This document shows positions 28,294-36,233 of a DNA stretch of 64,000 nucleotides, one piece after another (within the stretch, counting starts at the first letter, position 1; every line of letters begins with the position of its first letter). Under the pieces are notes generated by a model that saw only the letters and a list, made by a program, of their open reading frames with translations, did not search any database and was not told where the DNA came from. Source of the stretch: an uncultured Pelagibacteraceae bacterium (lineage in GTDB: Bacteria > Pseudomonadota > Alphaproteobacteria > Pelagibacterales > Pelagibacteraceae); the NCBI GenBank assembly GCA_902582875.1, contig CACHTV010000001.1, positions 62,001 through 126,000 on the forward strand, given 5' to 3'. A program made the translations under genes and the position numbers.

Positions 28294-29415
28294 GTGGCTA
28301 AAAGAGATTATTATGATGTCTTAGGTGTAAATAAATCGGCATCTAAAGAAGAAATTAAAAAAGCATATCGTAAGTTAGCACTTAAATATCATCCGGACAA
28401 AACAAAAGGTGACAAAACTTCTGAAGAAAAATTCAAAGAAGCAAGTGAAGCATATCACGTGCTTTCTGATGAAAAGAGAAAAACAAATTACGATCAATTC
28501 GGTCATGCAGCTTTTGAAGGAGGTGGAGGTCAAGGTTTTGGAGGATTTGATTTCAATTCTTCTTCCTTCTCTGACATATTTGAAGATTTTTTTGGAGATT
28601 TTGGAGGCGGGGGATCTTCAAGAAGATCTAGTAATAGAGGAAATGATTTAAGATACGATGCAAGTATTAGTTTAGAAGAAGCCTATAAAGGATCTGAAAA
28701 AAACGTAAAATACACTACTTACAAAAAATGCTCATCTTGTTCAGGTAGCGGAGCTGCAAAAGGTTCTAAGCCTATAAAGTGTAGTTATTGCTCGGGTAGA
28801 GGTAAAGTTAGAACTAATCAAGGATTTTTTACAATTCAACAAACTTGTCCTCAATGTAGTGGCTATGGAGAAACAATTGGAAATCCGTGTAAAAGTTGTA
28901 GTGGCAATGGAAAAGTACAAGGCAGTGAAAATGTAACAGTCAAAATTCCAAAAGGTGTAGACGATGGCACTCGAATAAGATTGTCAGGAAAAGGAGAGGC
29001 TGGTTCCAAAGGAGGATCAAGTGGTGATCTTTATCTTTTTATTTCTATTGAAAATCATAGTATTTTTAAAAGGTCAGAAGAAAATTTATATTATGAACTT
29101 CCAGTTTCTTTTTCTGATGCAACTCTAGGTACAACTGTAGAGGTGCCTTCAATAGATGGTGGAAAATCTAAAATTAAAATTCCTGCTGGAACACAACATG
29201 GAAAACAATTCAGATTAAAAGGGAAAGGAATGCCAGTTCTGAGGAGAAATTTGTTTGGAGATCTGTACATTAGAATTGTAACTCAAGTACCAACTTCTCT
29301 CTCTAAAAGACAAAAAGAGATATTGGAAGAATTTAATGAAATAGAAACAAATAAGCCTGATCCAATAATTAAAAGTTTTTTTGAGAAGGCTAAGAAATTT
29401 TGGAAGAGCTCATAA
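28294..29415 (+). CDS. dnaJ: Co-chaperone DnaJ (Hsp40)
   Basis: DnaJ delivers clients to DnaK and stimulates its ATPase. The 373-aa product starts with GTG, fixed by an AAGGAG seven to eight bases upstream and by the J-domain start [11 protein letters not shown]. In order: J domain with HPD in KYHPDKTKG, Gly/Phe-rich linker, four CxxCxGxG zinc repeats ([32 protein letters not shown]), then the two C-terminal beta domains. Complete and typical. Confidence 0.98.
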   Translation: MAKRDYYDVLGVNKSASKEEIKKAYRKLALKYHPDKTKGDKTSEEKFKEASEAYHVLSDEKRKTNYDQFGHAAFEGGGGQGFGGFDFNSSSFSDIFEDFFGDFGGGGSSRRSSNRGNDLRYDASISLEEAYKGSEKNVKYTTYKKCSSCSGSGAAKGSKPIKCSYCSGRGKVRTNQGFFTIQQTCPQCSGYGETIGNPCKSCSGNGKVQGSENVTVKIPKGVDDGTRIRLSGKGEAGSKGGSSGDLYLFISIENHSIFKRSEENLYYELPVSFSDATLGTTVEVPSIDGGKSKIKIPAGTQHGKQFRLKGKGMPVLRRNLFGDLYIRIVTQVPTSLSKRQKEILEEFNEIETNKPDPIIKSFFEKAKKFWKSS

Positions 29416-29420
29416 TCTAA

Positions 29421-29588
29421 ATGGAAATTGAACAGATAATGTCTGCAATATTTCTAATTGCAGTATTGATTTTAATCTTACCAGCGTTTTTGTCTACAAA
29501 TAATAAGATAAAGCAGTTTTTAAAGAATTTATCTATTTGGGCTATAATTGTTCTTATTATTATTGTAATTATTAATCTTGTATATTGA
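29421..29588 (+). CDS. 55-aa two-helix membrane protein between dnaJ and dapB
   Basis: This frame is not in the ORF track. It starts with ATG five bases after the dnaJ stop, reads MEIEQIMSAIFLIAVLILIL..., and ends with TGA at 29586-29588, overlapping the dapB ATG as ATGA. The protein is 55 aa with two hydrophobic helices (about 7-24 and 38-54) joined by a short basic turn (TNNKIKQFLKN), so it is a predicted inner-membrane hairpin. Perfect packing between the two genes and absence of stops make it a likely real gene. I do not recognise a family; function unknown. Confidence 0.72.
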   Translation: MEIEQIMSAIFLIAVLILILPAFLSTNNKIKQFLKNLSIWAIIVLIIIVIINLVY

Positions 29589-30364
29589 TGAAAAAAATTA
29601 ATTTAACAATAACTGGTTGCATGGGAAGAATGGGCAAACAACTCATCAAAAGCTCTAAAGCAGATAAAAACTTTAATTTAGTATCTCTAACTGAAAATAG
29701 GATAATAAATAAAAATATAATGGGTATCAGACCTGATCTAAATACTGAAAATGCATTCAAAAAAGCGAATGTAATAATAGATTTTACAATGCCAAAATGT
29801 ACCCTAGAAGTTTTAAAAATTGCATCTAAGCTAAAAAAAAGAGTAGTTATAGGGACTACTGGATTCTCTAAAAAAGAAGAAAATTTAATAAAAAAATACT
29901 CCAAAAAAATTCCTATTCTTAAAGCTGGAAATATGAGTCTAGGAGTAAATTTATTAATGTATTTAACTGAAATAGCTTCAAAATCACTTGATAGTAATTT
30001 TTTAACTAAAGTTTTTGAAGTTCACCACAGAAACAAAAAAGATCATCCTTCAGGAACAGCATTAATGCTTGGTAAAGGAATAGCAACTGGGAAAAAAAAG
30101 GATTTTTATAGTTTAATAGGAAAAAAATATATAAATAAAAAAGCTTTTCCTTACGGAAAAAAAATTAATTTTAATTCTTTGAGAAAAGGTTCAGTTATAG
30201 GCAAACATGAAGTTTCTTTTTCTAGTGGAAAAGAAATAGTTTCTTTAAATCATGAGGCCTTTGATAGAGCCCTTTTTTCAGAAGGAGCATTAACCGCTGC
30301 AAGATGGATAATAGGGAAAAAACCAGGCCTTTATTCTATGAGAAACGTTTTGAATTTTAAATAA
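29588..30364 (+). CDS. dapB: 4-hydroxy-tetrahydrodipicolinate reductase
   Basis: DapB carries out the second committed step of the diaminopimelate/lysine pathway. The 258-aa product has the NAD(P)-binding GCMGRMGKQL near the N-terminus, GTTGFSKKE, and the catalytic EVHHRNKKDHPSGTAL region with the His-His pair and substrate Lys. The tracked start is a TTG one codon earlier; the ATG at 29588, coupled by ATGA to the small upstream gene, is preferred. Confidence 0.96.
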   Translation: MKKINLTITGCMGRMGKQLIKSSKADKNFNLVSLTENRIINKNIMGIRPDLNTENAFKKANVIIDFTMPKCTLEVLKIASKLKKRVVIGTTGFSKKEENLIKKYSKKIPILKAGNMSLGVNLLMYLTEIASKSLDSNFLTKVFEVHHRNKKDHPSGTALMLGKGIATGKKKDFYSLIGKKYINKKAFPYGKKINFNSLRKGSVIGKHEVSFSSGKEIVSLNHEAFDRALFSEGALTAARWIIGKKPGLYSMRNVLNFK

Positions 30365-30374
30365 ATTTAAAACA

Positions 30375-31028
30375 ATGAGTAAAAATATAAGAGCAACCAA
30401 AGTATTAAGACTCTTAAACAAATTTTATCCTAGAGTATCAGTTCCTTTAAAGCACAGAAACTTATTTACTTTACTGGTGTCAGTAGCATTGTCCGCACAA
30501 ACTACAGACGTAAATGTGAATAAAGCAACCAGAAAAATCTATCCAAAATATAATAAACCAGAGCACTTTGTTAAATTAGGAAGAAAAAAAATTGAAAAAT
30601 TAATAAGAAGTACTGGTTTTTTTAAAAGAAAGGCTAAAAGTGTGTATTTACTTTCAAAACAATTAGTAGAGAAACATAAAGGAAAAGTACCTGGAAATTT
30701 TGAAGATCTTGAAAAATTACACGGCGTAGGACATAAAACAGCTAGCGTAGTGATGTCTCAAGGGTTTGGACACCCTGCTTTTCCAGTAGATACTCATATT
30801 CATCGATTGGCACAAAGATGGGGTTTAACCAATGGTAAAAATGTTGTTCAGACTGAAAAAGATTTGAAAAGACTATTTCCTAAAAAATCGTGGAATAAAC
30901 TTCATCTACAGATAATTTGGTATGGGAGAGAGTATTGTCAAGCGAGGGAATGTTACGGTATAGCTTGTAAAATTTGTAAAAGCTGTTATCCAAAAAGAAA
31001 ACAACCTATTAAAACAAAAAAAGCTTAA
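30375..31028 (+). CDS. nth: Endonuclease III (DNA glycosylase/AP lyase)
   Basis: Nth removes oxidised pyrimidines and nicks abasic sites. The 217-aa sequence has the helix-hairpin-helix LHGVGHKTASVV with the catalytic Lys and the FPVDTHIHRLA segment with the catalytic Asp. The C-terminal Fe-S loop is unusual: five Cys in CQARECYGIACKICKSC do not fit the usual C-x6-C-x2-C-x5-C spacing, though four could still hold a [4Fe-4S] cluster. A basic tail (PKRKQPIKTKKA) follows. It lies ten bases after dapB. Confidence 0.94.
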   Translation: MSKNIRATKVLRLLNKFYPRVSVPLKHRNLFTLLVSVALSAQTTDVNVNKATRKIYPKYNKPEHFVKLGRKKIEKLIRSTGFFKRKAKSVYLLSKQLVEKHKGKVPGNFEDLEKLHGVGHKTASVVMSQGFGHPAFPVDTHIHRLAQRWGLTNGKNVVQTEKDLKRLFPKKSWNKLHLQIIWYGREYCQARECYGIACKICKSCYPKRKQPIKTKKA

Positions 31029-31033
31029 AAAAA

Positions 31034-31963
31034 ATGAAAATTATAGGAATTGGAAATGCAATCGTTGATGTTATTTGTAAAGTAGATAATGACTTTTTAG
31101 CTAATAACAAATTAACAAAAAGTACGATGAAACTTGTAGATGAAGGTGAATTTAAAAAATTATTATCGAGTCTTAAAATTCAAGAGACAATTTCAGGTGG
31201 ATCAGTAGCAAATTCGATTGTTGGACTTTCACAATTAGGAAATAAAGTAGGTTTTATAGGAAAAGTATCAGACGATGAATTAGGAGTAAAATATGAAGAA
31301 GGTTTAAAAAAAGAAAATGTTAAATATTTTTACTCTAAAAAAAAGGAAACGCTGCCTACTGGAACTTGTTTAATATTAATAACACCCGACTCGGAAAGAA
31401 CAATGTGTACTTTTCTAGGAACAGCAGGAAAGATCAATGAGAATGATATAGATATCAATCCTATAAAAAATAGTGATATTTTATTTCTTGAGGGTTATCT
31501 TTGGGATGAAGGAGAGCCTAAAAAAGCTTTTGATAAAGCAATACAAAACTCAAACAAAGTAGCTATGTCTCTGTCTGACTTATTTTGTGTTGAAAGACAT
31601 AAACCACACTTCTTAGATTTAGTGAAAAATAAGTTAGATATAACTTTTGCTAATGAGCAAGAAATTATGTCCTTAATAGATACAAAAAATTTCAATGATG
31701 TAATTGAATTTTCAAAAAAACTTAAAAAGTTACTAGTTATTACTAGAGGAGAAAAAGGAGCAATTGCCATCCAAGAAAATGAAGTAGAAGAATGTAAAAT
31801 TCAAAATAATCTTAAAGTTGTAGACTTAACTGGCGCAGGTGATCTTTTTGCTGCAGGATTTTTACATGGCTATATAAATAATCTATCTCTTAAAAGAAAT
31901 TTAGAAAAGGGAACTGAAATGTCTTCAAAAATAATTCAAAAAATTGGTGCTAGATTAAACTAA
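31034..31963 (+). CDS. PfkB-family kinase (adenosine kinase-like)
   Basis: The 309-aa ribokinase-fold protein has the N-terminal sugar-binding GGSVANSIVGLSQLG segment and the C-terminal PfkB signature VVDLTGAGDLFAAGF with the catalytic Asp (about 270-275). The beginning IIGIGNAIVDVICKVDNDFL is typical of alphaproteobacterial proteins annotated adenosine kinase. The substrate could be adenosine or another nucleoside or sugar. It starts five bases after nth; the next gene is on the other strand two bases past its stop. Confidence 0.88.
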   Translation: MKIIGIGNAIVDVICKVDNDFLANNKLTKSTMKLVDEGEFKKLLSSLKIQETISGGSVANSIVGLSQLGNKVGFIGKVSDDELGVKYEEGLKKENVKYFYSKKKETLPTGTCLILITPDSERTMCTFLGTAGKINENDIDINPIKNSDILFLEGYLWDEGEPKKAFDKAIQNSNKVAMSLSDLFCVERHKPHFLDLVKNKLDITFANEQEIMSLIDTKNFNDVIEFSKKLKKLLVITRGEKGAIAIQENEVEECKIQNNLKVVDLTGAGDLFAAGFLHGYINNLSLKRNLEKGTEMSSKIIQKIGARLN

Positions 31964-31964
31964 A

Positions 31965-32072
31965 TTATTTTTTTCTTCTTTTGAAGCTTCCTTTACCTTT
32001 TTTTGGCTTCACAACACGTTTTCGATATTTATTCGTAAAAAGGTCGATAGCAATTTTATTTCTTTTTTTCAT
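31965..32072 (-). CDS. ArfA-like alternative ribosome-rescue peptide (35 aa)
   Basis: This short frame is absent from the ORF track. It encodes 35 very basic residues, starting MKKRNKIAIDLF and ending RVVKPKKGKGSFKRRKK before TAA. The core resembles the conserved part of E. coli ArfA (NAIEALLHDPLFRQRV followed by KKGKGSY). ArfA rescues ribosomes stalled on non-stop mRNA by recruiting RF2; its basic C-terminus occupies the mRNA channel. The ATG overlaps the TGA of the upstream regulator (ATGA), so the two are translationally coupled. Size, charge and motif are direct; the function is inferred from the motif. A small basic ribosomal-type peptide is the alternative. Confidence 0.72.
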   Translation of the reverse strand: MKKRNKIAIDLFTNKYRKRVVKPKKGKGSFKRRKK

Positions 32073-32692
32073 AATAAATATCCATTTTTATTATTTAAAA
32101 TAAAGTTTTCATCTAAAAATTTAGATTTTATTTTTTTTCTTAATCTATAAATGTGAGTTTCCACAGTATGAGTGTCTGCTGAAGGCGAATATTTCCATAC
32201 TTCTTCCAAAATTTTATCTTTATTAATTGGTTTTTTATTATTCAAAAATAACTCTAAAAGTTGAATTTCTTTTTCAGTTAGTAAAATATGCTTTTCATCT
32301 TTTATTAGTTTTTTCTCATTTTTATCTAACTTATATTCCTTAATTAATATGGATGAATTTTTACTAAAGTTTTTTCTAATAACTGAATTCTCTACAACCC
32401 TATTAAGTTCTGAAATTTTTATAGGTAAGGAAATAATATGATTTAAATAATCTTTTTTCTTTTCGCTGTTATTGGAAACTAAAATCTTAATTTTTTCACT
32501 TTTTTTTAATAATGTCTCTAAATATTCCAATGATAGGCAATCTTTGTGAAAAATTAAAACATCGTAATCTTTTAATATTTCTTCATTTATCTTGTCTGTA
32601 AAAGATAACTTAAAGTCTAAATGAGCTTTAAGTTCTTCTAATGAAATGTTAAAATTTTTAGAACCAAATGATAAAGCATTAATTGTATGCAT
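32069..32692 (-). CDS. OmpR/PhoB-type regulator with degenerate receiver
   Basis: The 207-aa product ends in a clear winged-helix DNA-binding domain (about 130-207: LLTEKEIQLLELFLNN, TVETHIYRLRKKIKSKF, NGYLL). The N-terminal 110 residues have the length and strand pattern of a receiver, but the place where the phosphorylated Asp should end strand 3 reads YDVLIFHKDCLS, and the acidic pocket near the N-terminus is absent. It is therefore probably not controlled by ordinary phosphorylation. No histidine kinase is nearby. The ATG overlaps that of the divergent YkuD gene in a shared ATGCAT. Confidence 0.85.
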   Translation of the reverse strand: MHTINALSFGSKNFNISLEELKAHLDFKLSFTDKINEEILKDYDVLIFHKDCLSLEYLETLLKKSEKIKILVSNNSEKKKDYLNHIISLPIKISELNRVVENSVIRKNFSKNSSILIKEYKLDKNEKKLIKDEKHILLTEKEIQLLELFLNNKKPINKDKILEEVWKYSPSADTHTVETHIYRLRKKIKSKFLDENFILNNKNGYLL

Positions 32693-33178
32693 ATTCTAAT
32701 AAAAAATAAAAAATTATCTTTTAATAACTATAAAGTAAAATGCTCTGTAGGTAAAAGAGGAATTGGAGTTAAAAAAAGAGAAGGAGATCAAATTACACCA
32801 AAAGGGAAATTTAAAATTAAATATATCCTATATAGAAAAGATAGAGTTCCTAATTTAAAGACTAAACTAAAGAAAATGGTAATTAATAAAAATATGGGTT
32901 GGTGTGACGATCCAAAATCAGAATTTTACAATAAACTCATTAAGTTGCCTTTCAAATATAACTTTGAAAGACTTTATAGAAGTGACAATATCTATGACAT
33001 AATTTTAGTATTAAATTTTAATTTAAATCCAGTTCAAAAAAATAAAGGAAGTGCAATCTTTATTCATATTGCAAAAAGAAATTATAAAAGTACAGCAGGG
33101 TGCATCGCAATAAATAAAAAAAACTTAAAAAAAATAGTAAAAAAAATTAATAAAAGAACATTAATAAAAATAAATTAA
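32687..33178 (+). CDS. YkuD-family (L,D-transpeptidase-like) protein
   Basis: The 163-aa product has the YkuD pattern: a GKRGIGVKKREGDQITPKG strand-turn segment near 25-43, a conserved His in GSAIFIHIA (about 124-130) and STAGCIAI with the catalytic Cys (about 141). YkuD enzymes cross-link peptidoglycan or attach lipoproteins to it. No signal peptide is visible from the tracked ATG, so export is unclear. The stop overlaps the end of the yggS-like gene by four bases. Catalytic motif seen; the substrate is inferred. Confidence 0.85.
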   Translation: MHILIKNKKLSFNNYKVKCSVGKRGIGVKKREGDQITPKGKFKIKYILYRKDRVPNLKTKLKKMVINKNMGWCDDPKSEFYNKLIKLPFKYNFERLYRSDNIYDIILVLNFNLNPVQKNKGSAIFIHIAKRNYKSTAGCIAINKKNLKKIVKKINKRTLIKIN

Positions 33179-33825
33179 GATCTTTCTCCAAATATTGCAC
33201 TGCCTATTCTCAAATACGTAGCTTTGTAATTTAAAGCTTTCATATAATCTGAGGACATCCCCATACTCAGTTCTTTAAGACCAAGTGAGGAATTAAGCTC
33301 ATAAAGACTTTTAAAATACTTATCTGTATTTTTATCATTTGGTGGTATTGCCATTAAACCAAGAATATTCATATTTTTTTCTTTTGTGCAGTAACTATAA
33401 AACTGATCTACTTCATTATATTGTATGCCGGACTTTTGTAATTCATTACCAATATTTACCTGAATAAAATAATTAATTGATTTATTTTTCTCAGTTTGGG
33501 ACTTAGATAAAACATCTGCAAGTTTTTGACTGTCAAGAGAATGTATATAATCAAATATTTCAACTGCTTTTTTTGCTTTATTGCTTTGCAATTTACCAAC
33601 CATATGAAGTTTAAGATTTTTTTTTTCTTTTTTAATCTGACTCCATTTACTATCAGCTTCTTGAACTTTATTTTCTCCAAAATGATTATGGCCAAATTCG
33701 ATTAAGGGCATTATATAGTCTAAAGAAAAAGTTTTACTAATTGCAATAATTTTTGATGATTTAGAGTTATCTATTTTTGATATATTCAATTGTATTTTGT
33801 TAAATCTTTCAATTATGATGCTCAT
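33175..33825 (-). CDS. PLP homeostasis protein (YggS/PROSC family)
   Basis: YggS-type proteins bind pyridoxal phosphate without enzyme activity and keep PLP pools balanced. The 216-aa sequence has the PLP Lys in IIAISKTFSLDYI, NHFGENKVQEA, LHMVGKLQSNKAKKA, LGLMAIPP and ELSMGMSSDYMKAL with RIGSAIFGER at the C-terminus, all family signatures. The start codon abuts the next gene's ATG head-to-head (CATATG). Confidence 0.95.
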   Translation of the reverse strand: MSIIIERFNKIQLNISKIDNSKSSKIIAISKTFSLDYIMPLIEFGHNHFGENKVQEADSKWSQIKKEKKNLKLHMVGKLQSNKAKKAVEIFDYIHSLDSQKLADVLSKSQTEKNKSINYFIQVNIGNELQKSGIQYNEVDQFYSYCTKEKNMNILGLMAIPPNDKNTDKYFKSLYELNSSLGLKELSMGMSSDYMKALNYKATYLRIGSAIFGERS

Positions 33826-34401
33826 ATGTTTGCCTTTAAAAATAAATATTTTTTAATAATAGAAAATATCAAAGATATAGATTTAAGAAATATTAAACTT
33901 ATTAATAGATTTATAATCATTTATAGAAATAGTGGTAAAATAGAGAATATTGATGAATTAGCAAGATTTAGGAGACATTGTAAATCTAAAAAGATAGATT
34001 TTTATGTATCCAATAACGAAAAGTTAACCTCCGAGTTAAAAGCTGATGGTTTATATATATCTGCTCACAACAAAAACCTAAGATTAGTAAGCCTGAAAAA
34101 ATCGAATTATAAAATAATTGGCTCCGCACATAATATTAAAGAATTGAACTTAAAAATTTTACAAGGTTGTTCACATATTATTTTTTCAAGATTGTTTAAA
34201 GTTTCTTATCAATTTAAAAAAAGCTTTTTAGGAGTAGTAAAATTCAATCTTTTCAAAATATCTAGAAAAGAGAGTTTGGTGCCTTTGGGAGGCATTAACT
34301 TATCTAATTTAAATAAATTAAAAATGGTAAGATCTAACTCTTTTGCCCTTTTATCTGAAATAAAAAAAAAGCCGGCTAAATTATTTAACCGGCTTTTTTA
34401 A
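33826..34401 (+). CDS. Thiamine-phosphate synthase-like protein (ThiE/TenI fold)
   Basis: The 191-aa product resembles the TIM-barrel ThiE/TenI family: KADGLYISAHNKNLR, IIGSAHNIKELNLK, GCSHIIFSRLFKVSYQFKKS and a late VPLGGINLSNLNKL strand-loop. ThiE joins HMP-PP and thiazole phosphate; TenI relatives act as thiazole tautomerases. The usual ThiE GTSRTKT-type loops are not convincingly present, so activity is uncertain. I prefer the ATG at 33826 to the tracked TTG at 33790, which lies inside yggS. The last 12 codons form a terminator hairpin. Confidence 0.75.
   Translation: MFAFKNKYFLIIENIKDIDLRNIKLINRFIIIYRNSGKIENIDELARFRRHCKSKKIDFYVSNNEKLTSELKADGLYISAHNKNLRLVSLKKSNYKIIGSAHNIKELNLKILQGCSHIIFSRLFKVSYQFKKSFLGVVKFNLFKISRKESLVPLGGINLSNLNKLKMVRSNSFALLSEIKKKPAKLFNRLF
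34362..34399. terminator. Bidirectional terminator formed by the last codons of the ThiE-like gene
   Basis: GCCGG at 34371-34375 pairs with CCGGC at 34389-34393, with further TAAA/TTTA pairing past one mismatch, flanked by nine As on the left and six Ts on the right. It can stop the ThiE-like gene on the plus strand and the porin gene on the minus strand. It is entirely inside the coding end (KKKPAKLFNRLF then stop). Confidence 0.8.
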
Positions 34402-34424
34402 ATTTCGCTTAACTTAAGACTTAA

Positions 34425-35483
34425 TTAAAAGTCCATAGCTAATGAAAATACAGTTCTTTTCTCGTCTTTTGCTGCAGTGTAATCTGCATTACCTACATCA
34501 ACGATTGAAACACCAACTGTAGCACCACCTAAAATGTAAGCAACTTGAATTGATTCCATTTCAGATTCTACTGCTGTTTTCACTGAACTTGAAGCACCAT
34601 CAACGATATCTACTGCTGTTGTAGCTTCAGATGTTTCTTCGTTGTAAGAAACGCTTAATGCATCGTTTATTGCAAATTCAAGTCCCCATGCAATGTTTTC
34701 ATACGATGTTACACTTCCGTTTTTGTCAGATAAAGGAACTGCATAGTAACCATGGTTGTAACCGACTTTCCAGTTACCCATTGCATACTGTGCAAAATAG
34801 TTACCAGACTCGAAAACCTGAGCTGTAGCTGTACCATCATCTGATTCAGCGTAGTCTGCTCCGATTTTTAAACCATCAACTGGCGCTGCAGTTAATTGGT
34901 AGTGAGTCAAGCTATCTCCTTGTAAAGAGTTAGTTTGCTCTGGTCCTGAATTTTTAAAGCTGTTGTTATCTCCATCAGCTAAATTCGGTGCGTAACCTAT
35001 TTTTGCTCCTATACCGAAAGGTAATAGATCTGCTGGTACGTGATATTGAATGTTAGGATAGTTAGAAACATCATCACCATAAGAAACTGTCATAGTGTTG
35101 TTGTAGTCTGAACCTGTTCCTAAAGCTCCAATTCCATATCCAAGCTCTTGCGATAGTCCACCTTCTGAGTCGTAGAAACCTATCGTACCCATGTCACCCA
35201 TTCCGATGACTAATTGAGTATCGTCGTTATCATGAGCACCGCTATCGTTACCATCTAACTCCATAGAGTAGTTCCAAGTGAAACCATTATCCATTTCGCC
35301 TGAAGCTGTGAAGTTTAGTTCGTTTGAGATACCAATACCTTTACCTTGTGCGTCTGAAGCACCACCTATTACGTAAGATGCTTTAGCAGAGCCTGAAACT
35401 GAAAGTTCACCAGCTGTTGCTGAAGCAAAAGAAATAGAAAGTGCAGAAACTAACACAAGTAATGTTTTAGTTATGTTTTTCAT
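34425..35483 (-). CDS. Major outer-membrane porin
   Basis: The 352-aa product has a Sec signal peptide (MKNITKTLLVLVSALSISFASATAG, cut about residue 25) and a beta-barrel body: alternating hydrophobic strands, many Gly/Asn/Asp turns and a C-terminal Phe (SLAMDF), the barrel-assembly signal. The N-terminal ELSVSGSAKASYVIGG is typical of alphaproteobacterial porins. It has far fewer Lys-rich runs than its neighbours, as expected of a highly expressed exported protein. A Shine-Dalgarno AAGGA precedes the ATG and terminators flank its end. Ions or solutes carried are unknown. Confidence 0.9.
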   Translation of the reverse strand: MKNITKTLLVLVSALSISFASATAGELSVSGSAKASYVIGGASDAQGKGIGISNELNFTASGEMDNGFTWNYSMELDGNDSGAHDNDDTQLVIGMGDMGTIGFYDSEGGLSQELGYGIGALGTGSDYNNTMTVSYGDDVSNYPNIQYHVPADLLPFGIGAKIGYAPNLADGDNNSFKNSGPEQTNSLQGDSLTHYQLTAAPVDGLKIGADYAESDDGTATAQVFESGNYFAQYAMGNWKVGYNHGYYAVPLSDKNGSVTSYENIAWGLEFAINDALSVSYNEETSEATTAVDIVDGASSSVKTAVESEMESIQVAYILGGATVGVSIVDVGNADYTAAKDEKRTVFSLAMDF

Positions 35484-35686
35484 ATTTTTCCTTATTGTTA
35501 ATTATTAATTAATAATAATGGTTGATTCTTACCAAAAAACTAATCAAAACTGTCTTTAATCTAGATTTCATAGGCTTTTTTCAATGAACTGTTGTAAAAA
35601 TACAACAATGAAATTCCTTAAAAAAACCTAAATAAATAGTGATAATACGATTTTTGCCGATATATATGGATATATTATAGTAATTT
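35484..35686. promoter_or_regulatory. Divergent control region between porin and DUF3576 gene
   Basis: These 203 bases separate two divergent genes and are long for this genome. They contain an 18-base dyad TGTTGTA-aaaa-TACAACA (35590-35607), which looks like a dimeric repressor site, and AT-rich runs near the porin ATG. On the plus strand TTGCCG (35654-35659), a 16-base spacer and TATAGT (35676-35681) form a good sigma-70 promoter for the DUF3576 gene. Confidence 0.6.
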
Positions 35687-36226
35687 ATGAATAATTTTAA
35701 GTTTAAAACACCCATAAAAGCAATTGTCATAGTAATTTTGTTAGCAGTTACAGCATGCGGAGGATATAAAAAAGTTGATCAAAGAAAAATGCCTGACGGG
35801 GCTCAAGCCAAAGCTAAAAAAAATATTGCAGAAGGAAGAGGAGTAGGTCTTGGTGGCTTACGTAAAGGTTTAGGAAAAAATACTTATGAATTTAGTACAT
35901 CCAATCCAATGTGGAGAGCTTCTTTAGAAACTCTAGATTTTCTTCCTTTAACGACTGTAGATTATTCCGGAGGGGTAATTATCACAGATTGGTATTCTGA
36001 TAACAATTCAGCAAAAGAATCGATTAAAATTTCCTTAAGATTCCTGGCAAATGAAATAAGAAGTGAAAGTTTGAAAGTAATTGTTCATCAAAAAATCTGT
36101 ACGACTAATTTTGATTGTAGAGTAATTTTATTATCAGATACGAAAATTAAAGAAGAACTACATAGCACTATACTTAGAAAAGCCGCTCTTTTAGAAAAAG
36201 AATCTAAAGAGAAAAAGAAAAGATAA
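35687..36226 (+). CDS. DUF3576 lipoprotein
   Basis: The 179-aa product starts with a lipoprotein signal ([15 protein letters not shown]; lipobox VTAC) followed by a basic stretch and the DUF3576 body ([31 protein letters not shown]). This family is restricted mainly to alphaproteobacteria and usually lies directly before leuS-lptE-holA, as here. The role is unknown; the location with lptE hints at outer-membrane work. The -10 element ends five bases before the ATG, so the mRNA may be leaderless. Confidence 0.88.
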   Translation: MNNFKFKTPIKAIVIVILLAVTACGGYKKVDQRKMPDGAQAKAKKNIAEGRGVGLGGLRKGLGKNTYEFSTSNPMWRASLETLDFLPLTTVDYSGGVIITDWYSDNNSAKESIKISLRFLANEIRSESLKVIVHQKICTTNFDCRVILLSDTKIKEELHSTILRKAALLEKESKEKKKR

Positions 36227-36233
36227 TTTCTTA

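Noticed and set aside
28409-28651. 80-aa plus-strand ORF inside dnaJ
   Set aside because: Out-of-frame reading of the J domain and Gly/Phe region.
33456-33695. 79-aa frame within yggS on the same strand
   Set aside because: Alternative frame of yggS; Lys/Ile-rich with no start context.
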